From the NCBI GenBank assembly GCA_041397525.1, contig JAWKWL010000006.1:186001-250000 (forward strand): a stretch of DNA of 64,000 nt, written 5' to 3'. Below, in pieces: positions 17,062-26,329 of the stretch. This DNA comes from BOKV01 sp041397525 (GTDB lineage Bacteria > Pseudomonadota > Alphaproteobacteria > Rhizobiales > Rhizobiaceae). A model generated the notes under the pieces. That model saw only the letters and a program-made list of their open reading frames with translations, was not told the origin of the DNA and made no database searches. Numbering within the stretch: the stretch's first letter is position 1; every line of letters starts with the position of its first letter. The translations under genes and the position numbers were made by a program.

Positions 17062-17901
17062 TCAGGCGGGCCGGACAAAGCCCATTGAAGCAATGGCGCG
17101 GCGCGCGGCGAGCATGACCGGATCATGGGTTTCGCGAAGGATCTCGACCCTGTCGAAACGGTTTTCATCCCGGTTCACGGCATCTCGCAGGGCCTGGCCA
17201 AAGGCCATTCTCAACCCGGTGCCGATATTGAATTTGCAGATTCGGGAGGTCCGGGCAAGCTGGAGGCGCTGGTCAAGCGGCACACCAGACCCGCCGTGAA
17301 TGACCAACGGCACTGGAGTCAAAGCTTCGATCTCGCGGATGCGGGTTTCGTCAAGTTTTGCACCCGCACCGGTCTGCAGATGCACATTGCCAACCGAAAC
17401 TGCCATGGCGTCCACCCCGGTTTCGGCGGCAAAGCGCGCAGCTTCGCGGGGATCGGTCCCGGAGGATTGTTCGCCATTGGCATAACCCACAAAGCCGATC
17501 TCGCCTTCACAGGATATGCCGGCATTGTGCGCCATTTCAGCGATGGCGGCGGTTTCAGCGATGTTCTGGTCAAGTTTCTTGCGCGAGCCGTCATACATTA
17601 CCGAGGTAAAGCCGCATTCGATGGCTATGCGGCATTCCTCCACGGTGTAACCGTGATCGAGATGGGCAACGACCGGCACCTCTGCATATTCGGCGAGGTG
17701 GCGAAACATCCTGGCCAGGACCGGCAGCGGGGTGTGCGCCCGGCAGGACGGTCCAGCCTGAAGGATGACGGGCGCGCCTTCGGCCTCTGCTGCTGCCACA
17801 TAGGCGCGCATGTCTTCCCAGCCGAGCGTGACCAGCCCTGCGACCGCATAGTTTCCGGCCAAGGCCGGTTGCAGGACTTGAGCGAGGGTTGCGATCGTCA
17901 T
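17062..17901 (-). CDS. iolJ: Class II aldolase (IolJ/FbaA-like)
   Basis: 279 residues of the class II (zinc) ketose-bisphosphate aldolase family. Zinc-site elements are VAHLDHGYT with its histidine pair, GEIGFVG and VIHGGSGVP. In the myo-inositol pathway IolJ splits 2-deoxy-5-keto-gluconate 6-phosphate into DHAP and malonate semialdehyde. The operon with iolC and iolB, and a 4-base ATGA overlap with iolB, supports this over a housekeeping fructose-bisphosphate aldolase; the family can also serve tagatose or other ketose phosphates. Confidence 0.78.
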   Translation of the reverse strand: MTIATLAQVLQPALAGNYAVAGLVTLGWEDMRAYVAAAEAEGAPVILQAGPSCRAHTPLPVLARMFRHLAEYAEVPVVAHLDHGYTVEECRIAIECGFTSVMYDGSRKKLDQNIAETAAIAEMAHNAGISCEGEIGFVGYANGEQSSGTDPREAARFAAETGVDAMAVSVGNVHLQTGAGAKLDETRIREIEALTPVPLVIHGGSGVPLDQRLQLARTSRICKFNIGTGLRMAFGQALRDAVNRDENRFDRVEILRETHDPVMLAARRAIASMGFVRPA

Positions 17902-18740
17902 TTGAACTTTGCGATCATGTCCATGATGCCTGGAATGGTGTGCAGTTGAGCTGCATGGGTCGGCTGGAAATACTGCACCAGGGGGCGCTGCGACAGTCCG
18001 CCCAGAATGGTGAAATAGTACATTTCGTAACCCGGAAGGACACAGCAGGGATGGTAGCCCTTGTCGAGACAGATCGTCGAGCCGTTGACGATGTGATAAG
18101 CGTCGCCCGGCCTGTTGTCCTCGCGCTGCAGCATCTGCAGGCCGGAGCCGTAGTCCGGCCTGAACCGGAAATTGTAGGTTTCGTCGTGACGGGTCTCATC
18201 CGGGAGCCGGTCAGTGTCATGCTTGTGCGATGGGAAGCCGGACCATCCGCCCTGCCCCACGGTGAACAGTTCGCTCACCAGCAGTCGCCCGACCTTGCCG
18301 TTCTGTTTCTGCCCGAGGATGTGCTTGATCTTGCGATGCGTCTTGGTTTCATCAGAACCATATTGCACCTTGTCCAACTCATCCCTGCGCACGGCAAAGG
18401 CTTCCAGTTGCTGATCGAACCGTGCCCCGGCAATGAAGATTTCTGCATTGTCGGATGTGCAAACAAACTCGGCCCTGGCTGCCGATGGCACATATACGCC
18501 TTCGGGTTCCCCGTCCCAGACATCAACCCCGCGCCCGCCCAGACTGTCGGCCCGGAATCCCTCGACATCGACATCAATCATCCCTGTTGCGGGCACGATG
18601 CAGGTTTCATAACGCGGCACTTCATAAGTAAAGGCCTCGCCCTTTTTCAGCTTGACTATGTTGAAATAGTTCAGTGGCACCAGCCGGTCATCAACATCCA
18701 CTATCGGGCGGTTCGCGTTTTCATACGGAGGGATGTGCAT
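17898..18740 (-). CDS. iolB: 5-deoxy-glucuronate isomerase
   Basis: 280 residues from the ATG at 18740, which has AAGGAAG just upstream; this start lies inside the 3' end of iolC (20-base overlap), implying coupled translation. It belongs to the KduI/IolB bicupin family: the metal site is visible as PSHKHD followed by ETYNFRF. IolB isomerises 5-deoxy-glucuronate to 2-deoxy-5-keto-gluconate, the substrate of the kinase encoded upstream. The C-terminus has GYHPCCVLPGYEMYYFTILGG as in IolB. Confidence 0.9.
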   Translation of the reverse strand: MHIPPYENANRPIVDVDDRLVPLNYFNIVKLKKGEAFTYEVPRYETCIVPATGMIDVDVEGFRADSLGGRGVDVWDGEPEGVYVPSAARAEFVCTSDNAEIFIAGARFDQQLEAFAVRRDELDKVQYGSDETKTHRKIKHILGQKQNGKVGRLLVSELFTVGQGGWSGFPSHKHDTDRLPDETRHDETYNFRFRPDYGSGLQMLQREDNRPGDAYHIVNGSTICLDKGYHPCCVLPGYEMYYFTILGGLSQRPLVQYFQPTHAAQLHTIPGIMDMIAKFK

Positions 18741-19740
18741 CGGTCTTCCTTTCACAGGCTGGCCGGGGATGGGTTGAAATGAAAGCCTCCAATTCATCAG
18801 GCTTCGGCATGGCCGGCGCGCATGCGGGTCTTGTCACGGTAATCGCAGCACAGGCAGAACCGCGCAGAAGGGCGGTTTCAAGGTCGAAACCCGCAGCAAG
18901 CGAGGACAACAGCCCAGCCATGAAACTGTCTCCGGCACCGGTCGGCTTCAAAGCCTTGACCTTGTAGATGCCTGTATGGATTTCCGCGTCACCGGCAAAG
19001 GTGATCGCTCCCTCGGGTCCCATCTTGTAGACAACAATCGCGGCTTTCTTGCTGCCAAGGTCACGGGCCATGGCCAGTCCGCGCCCGGTAATATTGCCGC
19101 CGTCTCCCGCCATGAACGCAAATTCCTCGTCATTGCCGACAATCATGTCGCAATGCGCGGCGGCACGTGACAAAACCTCCGCGGCAACCTCAGCCGACGG
19201 CCAGCTATAGGGGCGGTAATCAACATCGAAGATGATCGGCACGCCCGCCGCAGCTGCCAGTTCGAAGGCGCGGAATGCGGCACTGCGTGACGGCTCTGCC
19301 GCAAAGACCGTGCCGGCGGTAATCAGCGCGCCGTAAGAGGCATAATCCACGGCTTCCACATCGGCATCTGTCATCTGGAAATCCGCCGCGCCGTTGCGAT
19401 AAAGCACGGTCTGGTGATCTTCGAGACGGCTTTCATAGACCGCCAGCGAGGTGCGATACTCGCCGCGCACCGACCTCACATGCGAACGCCCGACACCGTA
19501 ATGGTCGAGTTGCCTGAGGCAGAAGCGGCCAAGGCTGTCGTCACTGACCGAGGTGACAAGCGCCGCCTTCCCGCCAAACTTGCAGATACCGATCGCCGTA
19601 TTGGCTGCCGAACCTCCAATATTCGCGGAGAGGGCAACCATTTCCTCGGTTCTGGTTCCCGGCGGTTCCGGCACCAGATCGACGCCTGCGCGTCCGATGA
19701 CGACAAAATTGTTTCTGGCGATCCCGTCCAGGAGTTTCAT
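18721..19740 (-). CDS. iolC: 5-dehydro-2-deoxygluconokinase (PfkB family)
   Basis: 339 residues from the ATG at 19740. PfkB signatures are present: the N-terminal IGGSAANTAIG and the C-terminal catalytic KPTGAGDSFMAGLL. IolC phosphorylates 2-deoxy-5-keto-gluconate. Position directly before iolB and the aldolase gene supports this over a generic ribokinase. The common rhizobial IolC carries an extra C-terminal DUF2090 domain; this one does not. A longer frame to 19947 has no sensible N-terminus. It is divergent from the dehydrogenase at 19907 with a 166-base shared upstream region. Confidence 0.82.
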   Translation of the reverse strand: MKLLDGIARNNFVVIGRAGVDLVPEPPGTRTEEMVALSANIGGSAANTAIGICKFGGKAALVTSVSDDSLGRFCLRQLDHYGVGRSHVRSVRGEYRTSLAVYESRLEDHQTVLYRNGAADFQMTDADVEAVDYASYGALITAGTVFAAEPSRSAAFRAFELAAAAGVPIIFDVDYRPYSWPSAEVAAEVLSRAAAHCDMIVGNDEEFAFMAGDGGNITGRGLAMARDLGSKKAAIVVYKMGPEGAITFAGDAEIHTGIYKVKALKPTGAGDSFMAGLLSSLAAGFDLETALLRGSACAAITVTRPACAPAMPKPDELEAFISTHPRPACERKTDAHPSV

Positions 19741-19906
19741 GCTGTTTCCGTAATGTGAATTGAACCAAGCGCGGCTTGGCACCTCGCGCGAGGCTTTTGG
19801 TACAGGCTGTGTGAATGGGCGCGTCGGACACGCTTGCACGCTATTGTCGTTGATTGGCAATTTGACTACAAGACCAAAAGGCTTGCAAACAGATTGAAGG
19901 CGGAAA

Positions 19907-21040
19907 ATGTCGGCTCCTCGCTCGGGTAACATCGGCATCGGGATCATCGGCGGCGGTTATATGGGCAAGGCGCATTCGGTCGCCTATGCTGCGGTTGGCG
20001 CGGTTTTTGGTACAAGATTGCGCCCAAGACTGGAAATGATCTGCGCCAGCAGCACTGTTTCTGCCGAACGCTACAGGGTTGAATTCGGATTTGCCCGCGC
20101 CACGGCCGACTGGCGTGAACTGGTTGCTGATGCAAGTGTGGATGCGGTGGTCATTGCCTGTCCACAGGAACTACATCGCGAAATTGCGGTTGCCGCCTTT
20201 GCCCTGGGCAAGCCGGTATTCTGCGAAAAACCGCTGGGGGCATCACTTGCCGATGCACGCGCCATGGAAGAAGCCGCGCGCAAGGCCAATGCCATCAACA
20301 TGATCGGCTTCAACTATATTCGCACGCCCGCGTCGCAATATGCGCGAAAATTGATCAATGACGGGGTGATCGGGCGCGTCACGCATTTCCGGGGCGAGCA
20401 TACCGAAGACTTCTTCTGCGATCCCGAGCAACCCGCGACCTGGCGCACCAGTGGCATATCCAACGGCACCATGGGCGATCTTGCGCCGCACATGATCAAC
20501 GGGGCGCTCGCCCTGATGGGACCGATCGAGCGCCTGAGCGCCAGTGTCGAGACGGTGCATGCCACACGGCCGGACGGCAAGGGCGGAACCCAGGCAGTGA
20601 CCAATGATGACCAGGCGCAGTTCATGTGCCGGTTCGCCAATGGCGCGATGGGGCATCTGTTCTTTTCGCGGGTCGCGACCGGCCGGAAAATGGGCTATGC
20701 CTATGAGGTGACCGGCACCAAGGGTGCGATCCGGTTTGACCAGGAAGACCAGAACGCGATCTGGCTGTACAAGTCGGAAGGCGACGTTGCGCAACGGGGC
20801 TTCACCAAGATACTCACGGGGCCGGCCCATCCCGACTACCTCGCCTTCTGCCAGGGGCCCGGGCATGGTACCGGATACCAGGACCAGATCATCATCGAGG
20901 CACGCGACTTTCTGAAGGCGATCGAGACCGGCCAGCAGGTCTGGCCGGGTTTTGCCGATGGAGTCGAGGTTTCCCGCGTGGTCGCGGCGGCGCATGAATC
21001 GAGCCGGACCGGCTCGTGGATATCCATCGAAAGCATCTGA
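19907..21040 (+). CDS. Gfo/Idh/MocA-family oxidoreductase (first of a pair)
   Basis: 377 residues. An N-terminal NAD(P) Rossmann domain (GIGIIGGGYMGKAHS), the dinucleotide-domain motif PVFCEKPLG with catalytic Lys, and the C-terminal substrate domain with GDLAPHMINGALALMGP (the Asp/His catalytic region). Family members oxidise inositols, glucosides and amino sugars. The adjacent iolC-iolB-iolJ operon makes an inositol or inositol-like substrate plausible. GGCGGAAA precedes the ATG. Confidence 0.85.
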   Translation: MSAPRSGNIGIGIIGGGYMGKAHSVAYAAVGAVFGTRLRPRLEMICASSTVSAERYRVEFGFARATADWRELVADASVDAVVIACPQELHREIAVAAFALGKPVFCEKPLGASLADARAMEEAARKANAINMIGFNYIRTPASQYARKLINDGVIGRVTHFRGEHTEDFFCDPEQPATWRTSGISNGTMGDLAPHMINGALALMGPIERLSASVETVHATRPDGKGGTQAVTNDDQAQFMCRFANGAMGHLFFSRVATGRKMGYAYEVTGTKGAIRFDQEDQNAIWLYKSEGDVAQRGFTKILTGPAHPDYLAFCQGPGHGTGYQDQIIIEARDFLKAIETGQQVWPGFADGVEVSRVVAAAHESSRTGSWISIESI

Positions 21041-21119
21041 ACGGATCACGGGCCGGATGCCGCGTCACGGCAGGCTGGCTCTCGTCGGGTAGTGACTGCA
21101 TCAACAAGGAAAACATGAA

Positions 21120-22277
21120 ATGGCAAAACTCGGGTGGGGCATGGTTGGCGGTGGCGAGGGTAGCCAGATCGGACCGGCGCACCGCATCAGCGCAGGACTT
21201 GACGGTCAGTTCGAATTTCTGGCAGGAGCGCTCGATCACAATCCCGGAGCTGGCCGGGATTTTGCGCAGCGGCTCGGGATCGCGAAAGACCGCGCCTATG
21301 GCGACTGGCGTGAGATGCTGAAGGGAGAAACGGCGCGCGAGGACCGCATCGACCTCGTCACTGTGGCGACACCCAATTCAACCCATTTCGAAATTACCAA
21401 GGCCTTCCTTGAAGCAGGCTTTCACGTTCTTTGCGAAAAGCCGATGACGATCACCGTGGAGGAGGGCGAGGAAATCGTGCGCCTGAGCCAGTCCACCGGA
21501 AAAATCTGCGCGGTCAATTACGGCTATACCGGCTACTCGCTTGTGCGCCACATGCGGGCAATGGTGGCGCGCGGCGATCTCGGCCATGTCCGGTTGGTGG
21601 TGGCGGAATTTGCGCATGGCCATCATGCTGATGCGGGCGACGCGAACAATCCGCGTGTACGCTGGCGCTATGATCCGGCACAGGCAGGCGTTTCGGCGCA
21701 ATTTGCCGATTGCGGCATTCATGCAATGCACATGGCGAGCTTTGTTACCGGCCAGGAAGTGACAAGGCTTTCTGCCGATTGCGTTTCGTGCCTGGAAGGG
21801 CGTGAGCTTGAAGACGATGCAATGGTGAATTTCCGCATGGATGGCGGAACCGTCGGGCGGCTTTGGACATCATCGGTTGCCATTGGCCGCCAGCACGGAC
21901 TGACCATCCAGGTTTTTGGTGAAAAGGGCGGTCTGCGCTGGGCGCAGGAACAACCAAACCAGCTCTATTACATGCCGCTGGGAAAACGGCTTGAGGTCAT
22001 CGAGCGCGGAGCCGGCAACCTCTCACCCGAAGCGGACCGTTCCAGCAGGGTGACGGTTGGCCATGCCGAAGGCATGCCGCTTGCCTTTGCCAATATCTAC
22101 ATGGACCTTGCCGAGGCCATTCGGGCGCGAAAGGAAGGAAGGCCCATTGACCCCGCGGCAAACCTCTTTCCGCGAGCCGAAGACGGCCTGCGTTCGATGG
22201 CGGCTGTCTATGCCGTTGCAGAATCAGGAAAACGCGAAGGCGCCTGGATGGATGCACGCCCACCGATGTTCCGTTGA
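21120..22277 (+). CDS. Gfo/Idh/MocA-family oxidoreductase (second of a pair)
   Basis: 385 residues, with GWGMVGGGEGSQIG replacing the usual GxGxxG loop, HVLCEKPMT with the catalytic Lys, and FADCGIHAMHMASFVTG in the substrate domain. This longer loop and a GPAHR motif after it recall the subgroup found in rhizobial inositol and sugar clusters. It follows the first dehydrogenase by 79 bases with AAGGAAA upstream. Two such enzymes in tandem may interconvert epimers through a keto intermediate (oxidation by one, reduction by the other), as known for scyllo-/myo-inositol; that is inference. Confidence 0.83.
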   Translation: MAKLGWGMVGGGEGSQIGPAHRISAGLDGQFEFLAGALDHNPGAGRDFAQRLGIAKDRAYGDWREMLKGETAREDRIDLVTVATPNSTHFEITKAFLEAGFHVLCEKPMTITVEEGEEIVRLSQSTGKICAVNYGYTGYSLVRHMRAMVARGDLGHVRLVVAEFAHGHHADAGDANNPRVRWRYDPAQAGVSAQFADCGIHAMHMASFVTGQEVTRLSADCVSCLEGRELEDDAMVNFRMDGGTVGRLWTSSVAIGRQHGLTIQVFGEKGGLRWAQEQPNQLYYMPLGKRLEVIERGAGNLSPEADRSSRVTVGHAEGMPLAFANIYMDLAEAIRARKEGRPIDPAANLFPRAEDGLRSMAAVYAVAESGKREGAWMDARPPMFR

Positions 22278-22301
22278 AAACCGCCAGCGGTGGCCGTGAC
22301 C

Positions 22302-22697
22302 CTAGCCAATAACTGCGGTTGCCTCGATCTCGACCAATGCCTGGTCTTCGATCAATCCGGCAACGACAACCATGGTCATGGCGGGAAAATGCTTTCCAAG
22401 CACCCGCCTGTAAGCTTCACCGACCTCGCGCTGGCGGGCAAGGTATTCGTTCTTGTCAGTGACATACCAGGTCAGGCGGGTGATATCCGAAACCGTCCCG
22501 CCAGCTTTCTCCACCACTGCCACGATGTTCAGCAAAGCCTGTTCCATCTGGCCGATGAAATCGTGGCTTTCGAAAACCTGGTTTGCGTTCCAGCCGATCT
22601 GGCCACCGACGAAGAGGGTTCCGTCCCTTGTCAGGATTCCGTTGGCATAGCCTTTTGCCGGAGCCCAGCCAGCTGGGTCGATTACCTGATGTGCCAT
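22302..22697 (-). CDS. RidA-family enamine/imine deaminase, end of the anthranilate operon
   Basis: 131 residues of the YjgF/RidA/YER057c family; core motifs are GNGILTRDGTLFVGGQIGW-like strands, the MEQALLNIVAVVEKAGG helix and LTWYVTDKNEYLARQ. The conserved catalytic Arg of true RidA (in xPNRxxx) is not obvious in its usual place, so it may be a divergent subgroup. It lies 46 bases behind the CoA ligase as the last gene of the operon. The operon's flavoenzyme makes a non-aromatic enamine, which suggests a deaminating role (inference). Confidence 0.83.
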   Translation of the reverse strand: MAHQVIDPAGWAPAKGYANGILTRDGTLFVGGQIGWNANQVFESHDFIGQMEQALLNIVAVVEKAGGTVSDITRLTWYVTDKNEYLARQREVGEAYRRVLGKHFPAMTMVVVAGLIEDQALVEIEATAVIG

Positions 22698-22743
22698 TCA
22701 ATTCTCGCTTTCCGGGATTGTTTGCCCTGGAGCCAGTACCGTT

Positions 22744-24369
22744 TCACTGCCTGACTTGTTGACGAAGACGGAAACGCTGGATCTTGCCTGTCGCCGTCTT
22801 GGGAAGCTCGGTGATGAAGATGACCGAGCGCGGATATTTGAAGGGCGCGATCACCGACTTCACGTGGTCCTGCAAAATCTTGACCATTGCGTCACCGGGT
22901 TCAAAGCCGCCTGCCAGCACGACATGCGCCTGAACAATTGCGCCGCGGTCTTCATCCGGCACCCCGATTACACCGCATTCAACTACCGCCTCATGCGAGA
23001 GAAGGGCGGCCTCCACTTCCGGGCCTGCAATGTTGTAGCCCGATGAAATGATCATGTCGTCATTGCGTGCGGCGAAATGCAAATAGCCTTCTTCGTCCAT
23101 CACGAATGTGTCGCCGGTGATATTCCAGCCGTTCTGGACATAGTTTTCCTGCCTGTCGCCCCGCAGGTACCGGCAACCGGTCGGGCCCCGCACGGCAAGG
23201 CGACCAGGCTCTCCCCTTGCGACCTCATTGCCTGCCTCGTCGATGACCCTGACTACATAGCCGGTCACAGGCTTTCCGGTGCAGGACGGTTTGTGATCGC
23301 CAAACCGGTTGGAGACGAAGATGTGCAACATCTCGGTCGCACCGATACCGTCGAGCATCGGCTTGCCGGTCTTCTTCATCCACTCCTCATAAACAGGTCC
23401 CGGCAAGGTCTCACCCGCCGATACCGCAGCACGCAGGCTCGACAAATCCGCACCTTCATCCATCGCCCGCATCATCGCGCGATAGGCGGTAGGCGCGGTG
23501 AAACAGATGGTTGCCCGGTATTTCTCGATGATTTCGATCATGTTTGGCGGTGTCGCGGTTTCAAGCAGCGTCGCTGCTGCGCCGAAGCGCAACGGAAACA
23601 CCGCCAGACCGCCCAGGCCAAAGGTAAAGGCCAGCGGCGGAGAGCCGACAAAAACATCATCAGGCGTAACTCCCAGCACTTCCCTTGCATAGCCATCCGC
23701 GATGATCAGCAAATCCCGGTGATAATGCATCGTCGCCTTGGGCGAGCCAGTGGTTCCCGACGTGAAGCCCAGCAATGCCACGTCGTCGCTCGCTGTTTCC
23801 ACCGCCTTGAATTGTACGGGCCTTACCAGGGCAAGGCGGTCCAGTTCGGCGTCATGATTGGACGTCCCGTCAAAGCCGACGACCGAATTGAGGAATTTCG
23901 AGGTCTTGGCGCATGTTACCAGTTCCTCCATCAGCCTCGTGTCGCAGAGCGCATGACTGATTTCAGCCTTGTCTACAATCTGTGTCAGTTCCCCGGCCCG
24001 CAGCATCGGCATGGTGTTCACAACGACTGCACCGGCCTTGGTCGCGGCAAGCCAGCAGGCAACCATGGCCGGGTTGTTGGCCGAACGGATCAAGACCCGG
24101 TTTCCGGGCTTGATTCCAAGATCGTTGACCAGAACATTGGCCAGCCGGTTGGTCCAGTCGCTCAGTTCCTTGTAGGTGCGCTGGCGGCCATTTCCTATCA
24201 GCGCGGTGTGATCGCCAAACCCTTTTGCCACCATCGCATCGGTCAGTTCGACCGCTGCGTTGAGTCGTTCGGGATAATCGAAGCCATCCAGCAGAAAAAC
24301 CGGCTGGATCGATGCATCGGGAAGATTGTCCCGCGAAAAGGTATCCACATGGGCAGTGTAATGTTCCAT
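22744..24369 (-). CDS. abmG: 2-aminobenzoate-CoA ligase (AMP-forming)
   Basis: 541 residues of the ANL superfamily, close to the benzoate/anthranilate-CoA ligases. The phosphate loop is FTSGTTGSPKATMH; the hinge/core-7 region is YLHFAARNDDMIISSGYNI; the catalytic lysine is in LPKTATGKIQRF. It activates anthranilate to 2-aminobenzoyl-CoA, the substrate of the monooxygenase/reductase in the same operon. The ATG at 24369 overlaps the upstream stop (TGATG). Confidence 0.88.
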   Translation of the reverse strand: MEHYTAHVDTFSRDNLPDASIQPVFLLDGFDYPERLNAAVELTDAMVAKGFGDHTALIGNGRQRTYKELSDWTNRLANVLVNDLGIKPGNRVLIRSANNPAMVACWLAATKAGAVVVNTMPMLRAGELTQIVDKAEISHALCDTRLMEELVTCAKTSKFLNSVVGFDGTSNHDAELDRLALVRPVQFKAVETASDDVALLGFTSGTTGSPKATMHYHRDLLIIADGYAREVLGVTPDDVFVGSPPLAFTFGLGGLAVFPLRFGAAATLLETATPPNMIEIIEKYRATICFTAPTAYRAMMRAMDEGADLSSLRAAVSAGETLPGPVYEEWMKKTGKPMLDGIGATEMLHIFVSNRFGDHKPSCTGKPVTGYVVRVIDEAGNEVARGEPGRLAVRGPTGCRYLRGDRQENYVQNGWNITGDTFVMDEEGYLHFAARNDDMIISSGYNIAGPEVEAALLSHEAVVECGVIGVPDEDRGAIVQAHVVLAGGFEPGDAMVKILQDHVKSVIAPFKYPRSVIFITELPKTATGKIQRFRLRQQVRQ

Positions 24370-25529
24370 CACCGTTTCCCCTGAAAACCCGCAAGTTCCT
24401 GCCTTGCGATAACGACACGCTGCACGTCGGAGGCACCTTCGTAGATGCGCAACGCCCGAATGTCGCGATACAGTTCCTCGACTTTGCTACCGCTGCGCAC
24501 ACCATCGCCGCCATGCAATTGCACCGCACGATCAATGACCAGCTGCGCCTGATCGGTTGAAAAAAGCTTGGCCATTGCAGCTTCGCGGGTCACGCGCGGA
24601 GCGCCGCTGTCCTTGACCCAGGCAGCACGGTAGACCAGCAAGGCGCTGGCATCGACATCAAGCGCCATGTCAGCGATATGGCCCTGCACCATTTGCAGTT
24701 CCGCCAGCGGTGCATTCTGGATGTGCCTGCTCGTTACCCGCGCGAGTGCCTCATCAAGCGCACTGCGTGCAAAGCCTAGTGCTGCCGCGGCAACGGTCGA
24801 GCGAAATACATCGAGAACGGCCATGGCAATCTTGAACCCCTGGCCGGGCTCCCCAATCATCGAGGCTGCCGGAACACGCATATCCGTAAAACGAAGCCGT
24901 GCCAGCGGATGAGGCGCGATGGTCTGCAAACGCTCAACGACCTCAAAGCCGGGCAGATCGGGCGTCACCACGAATGCCGAGAGTCCACGCGCGCCAGGTG
25001 CCTCGCCAGTGCGCGCAAATACCGTGTAGACATCGGCAATGCCGCCATTGGATATCCATGTCTTTTCACCGTTGAGGATATAGTCATTGCCATCCCGTAC
25101 GGCGGTCATCGTGGAACTGGCGACGTCGGAACCTGATTGCGGTTCGGTCAGCGCGAATGCCGATACAGCCTGGCCACTGCGCGTCTGCGGCAACCAGGCG
25201 TCGCGCTGGTCTCTCGTTCCGAACAATGACAGCGCCCCTGTTCCAAGGCCCTGCATCGCGAAGGCAAAATCCGCGAGCCCGTCATGACGGGCAAGTATCT
25301 CGCGGCTCAGGCAAAGCTTGCGGACATCAAGCCCTTCGTCCTCACCGGCCGCTGTCGGCTGTAGCCAGCCATCCTCACCCAATGCGCGAACCAGTGCGCG
25401 GCACGCTGCATCCGTGTCATCATGGTCGATCGTGGAAAGGTTCGTCACGGCCCAGTCCTCCAGGGCCCGGGCGTGAGCGCGGTGACGATCTTCGAAGAAG
25501 GGCCAGGTCAGGAAGGTTTCGTCGGCCAT
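24369..25529 (-). CDS. Acyl-CoA dehydrogenase
   Basis: 386 residues from the ATG at 25529 (TGATG overlap with the enoyl-CoA hydratase stop); the frame extends further upstream but only as a shadow of the hydratase gene. Signatures are ALTEPQSGSDVASSTM and WISNGGIADVYTVFA in the middle domain and GGDGVRSGSKVEELYRDIRA plus YEGASDVQ near the C-terminus, as in FAD acyl-CoA dehydrogenases. In the operon it presumably desaturates a ring-derived CoA ester after dearomatisation. Confidence 0.9.
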   Translation of the reverse strand: MADETFLTWPFFEDRHRAHARALEDWAVTNLSTIDHDDTDAACRALVRALGEDGWLQPTAAGEDEGLDVRKLCLSREILARHDGLADFAFAMQGLGTGALSLFGTRDQRDAWLPQTRSGQAVSAFALTEPQSGSDVASSTMTAVRDGNDYILNGEKTWISNGGIADVYTVFARTGEAPGARGLSAFVVTPDLPGFEVVERLQTIAPHPLARLRFTDMRVPAASMIGEPGQGFKIAMAVLDVFRSTVAAAALGFARSALDEALARVTSRHIQNAPLAELQMVQGHIADMALDVDASALLVYRAAWVKDSGAPRVTREAAMAKLFSTDQAQLVIDRAVQLHGGDGVRSGSKVEELYRDIRALRIYEGASDVQRVVIARQELAGFQGKR

Positions 25530-26329
25530 CAGTCGCCCCTGAATTCGGGTTTGCCCTTGGCAACGAAAGCGTTGTAGGCGCGCTTGAAGTCTTCGGTCTG
25601 CATGCAGATCGCCTGTGCCTGGGCCTCCGCTTCGATGGCCTGTTCGATCGACATCGACCATTCCTGCGCGAGCATGGTCTTGGTCATCATGTGGGCAAAA
25701 TTCGGCCCGACGACAATGCGCCCTGCCATTTCCATCGCGGCTTCTTCCAGTTCGCCCGCGGGCGTCACCTTGTTGTAAAATCCCCAGGCAGCACCTTCTT
25801 CGGCAGACATTGACCGCCCGGTATAAAGCAGTTCTGCCGCGCGGCCCTGTCCGATGATGCGGGGAAGGATGGCGCATGCCCCCATGTCGCATCCGGCAAG
25901 CCCTACACGGGTGAACAGGAAGGCGGTCATTGCCTCCGGTGTCGCAATGCGCAAGTCAGACGCCATGGCTATGATGGCGCCCGCACCGACGCAGACACCG
26001 TCAATGGCGGCGATCATCGGCTTGCCGCAATTGATGATTGCCTTGACGAGGTCACCTGTCATCCTGGTGAAAGCCAGCAGCTCTTTCATGCTCATGCGGG
26101 TGAGCGGACCGATGATGTCGTGCACATCGCCGCCTGAACTGAAATTGCCGCCATTGGACGCAAACACCACAGCATCGATGTCATCGCGATAGGGCAGGGC
26201 GCGAAACCAGTCGCGCAGTTCGGCGTAACTATCAAATGTCAGGGGGTTCTTCCGCTCGGGCCGGTTCAGGAATATGCGAGCAACCCGTTTGTCGATGTTG
26301 AGCATGAAATGCTGCGGCATGTCACTCAT
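25529..26329 (-). CDS. Enoyl-CoA hydratase/isomerase family protein
   Basis: 266 residues of the crotonase fold. Oxyanion-hole segments NGGNFSSGGDVHD and AIDGVCVGAGAIIAMASD are intact, and FTRVGLAGCDMGACAILPRIIG covers the catalytic loop, with a Cys/Asp instead of the usual Glu pattern, so it may be a hydrolase or lyase instead of a standard hydratase. A ring-opening or beta-oxidation step of the CoA-bound product is likely. It overlaps the marR gene by 8 bases. Confidence 0.88.
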   Translation of the reverse strand: MSDMPQHFMLNIDKRVARIFLNRPERKNPLTFDSYAELRDWFRALPYRDDIDAVVFASNGGNFSSGGDVHDIIGPLTRMSMKELLAFTRMTGDLVKAIINCGKPMIAAIDGVCVGAGAIIAMASDLRIATPEAMTAFLFTRVGLAGCDMGACAILPRIIGQGRAAELLYTGRSMSAEEGAAWGFYNKVTPAGELEEAAMEMAGRIVVGPNFAHMMTKTMLAQEWSMSIEQAIEAEAQAQAICMQTEDFKRAYNAFVAKGKPEFRGD

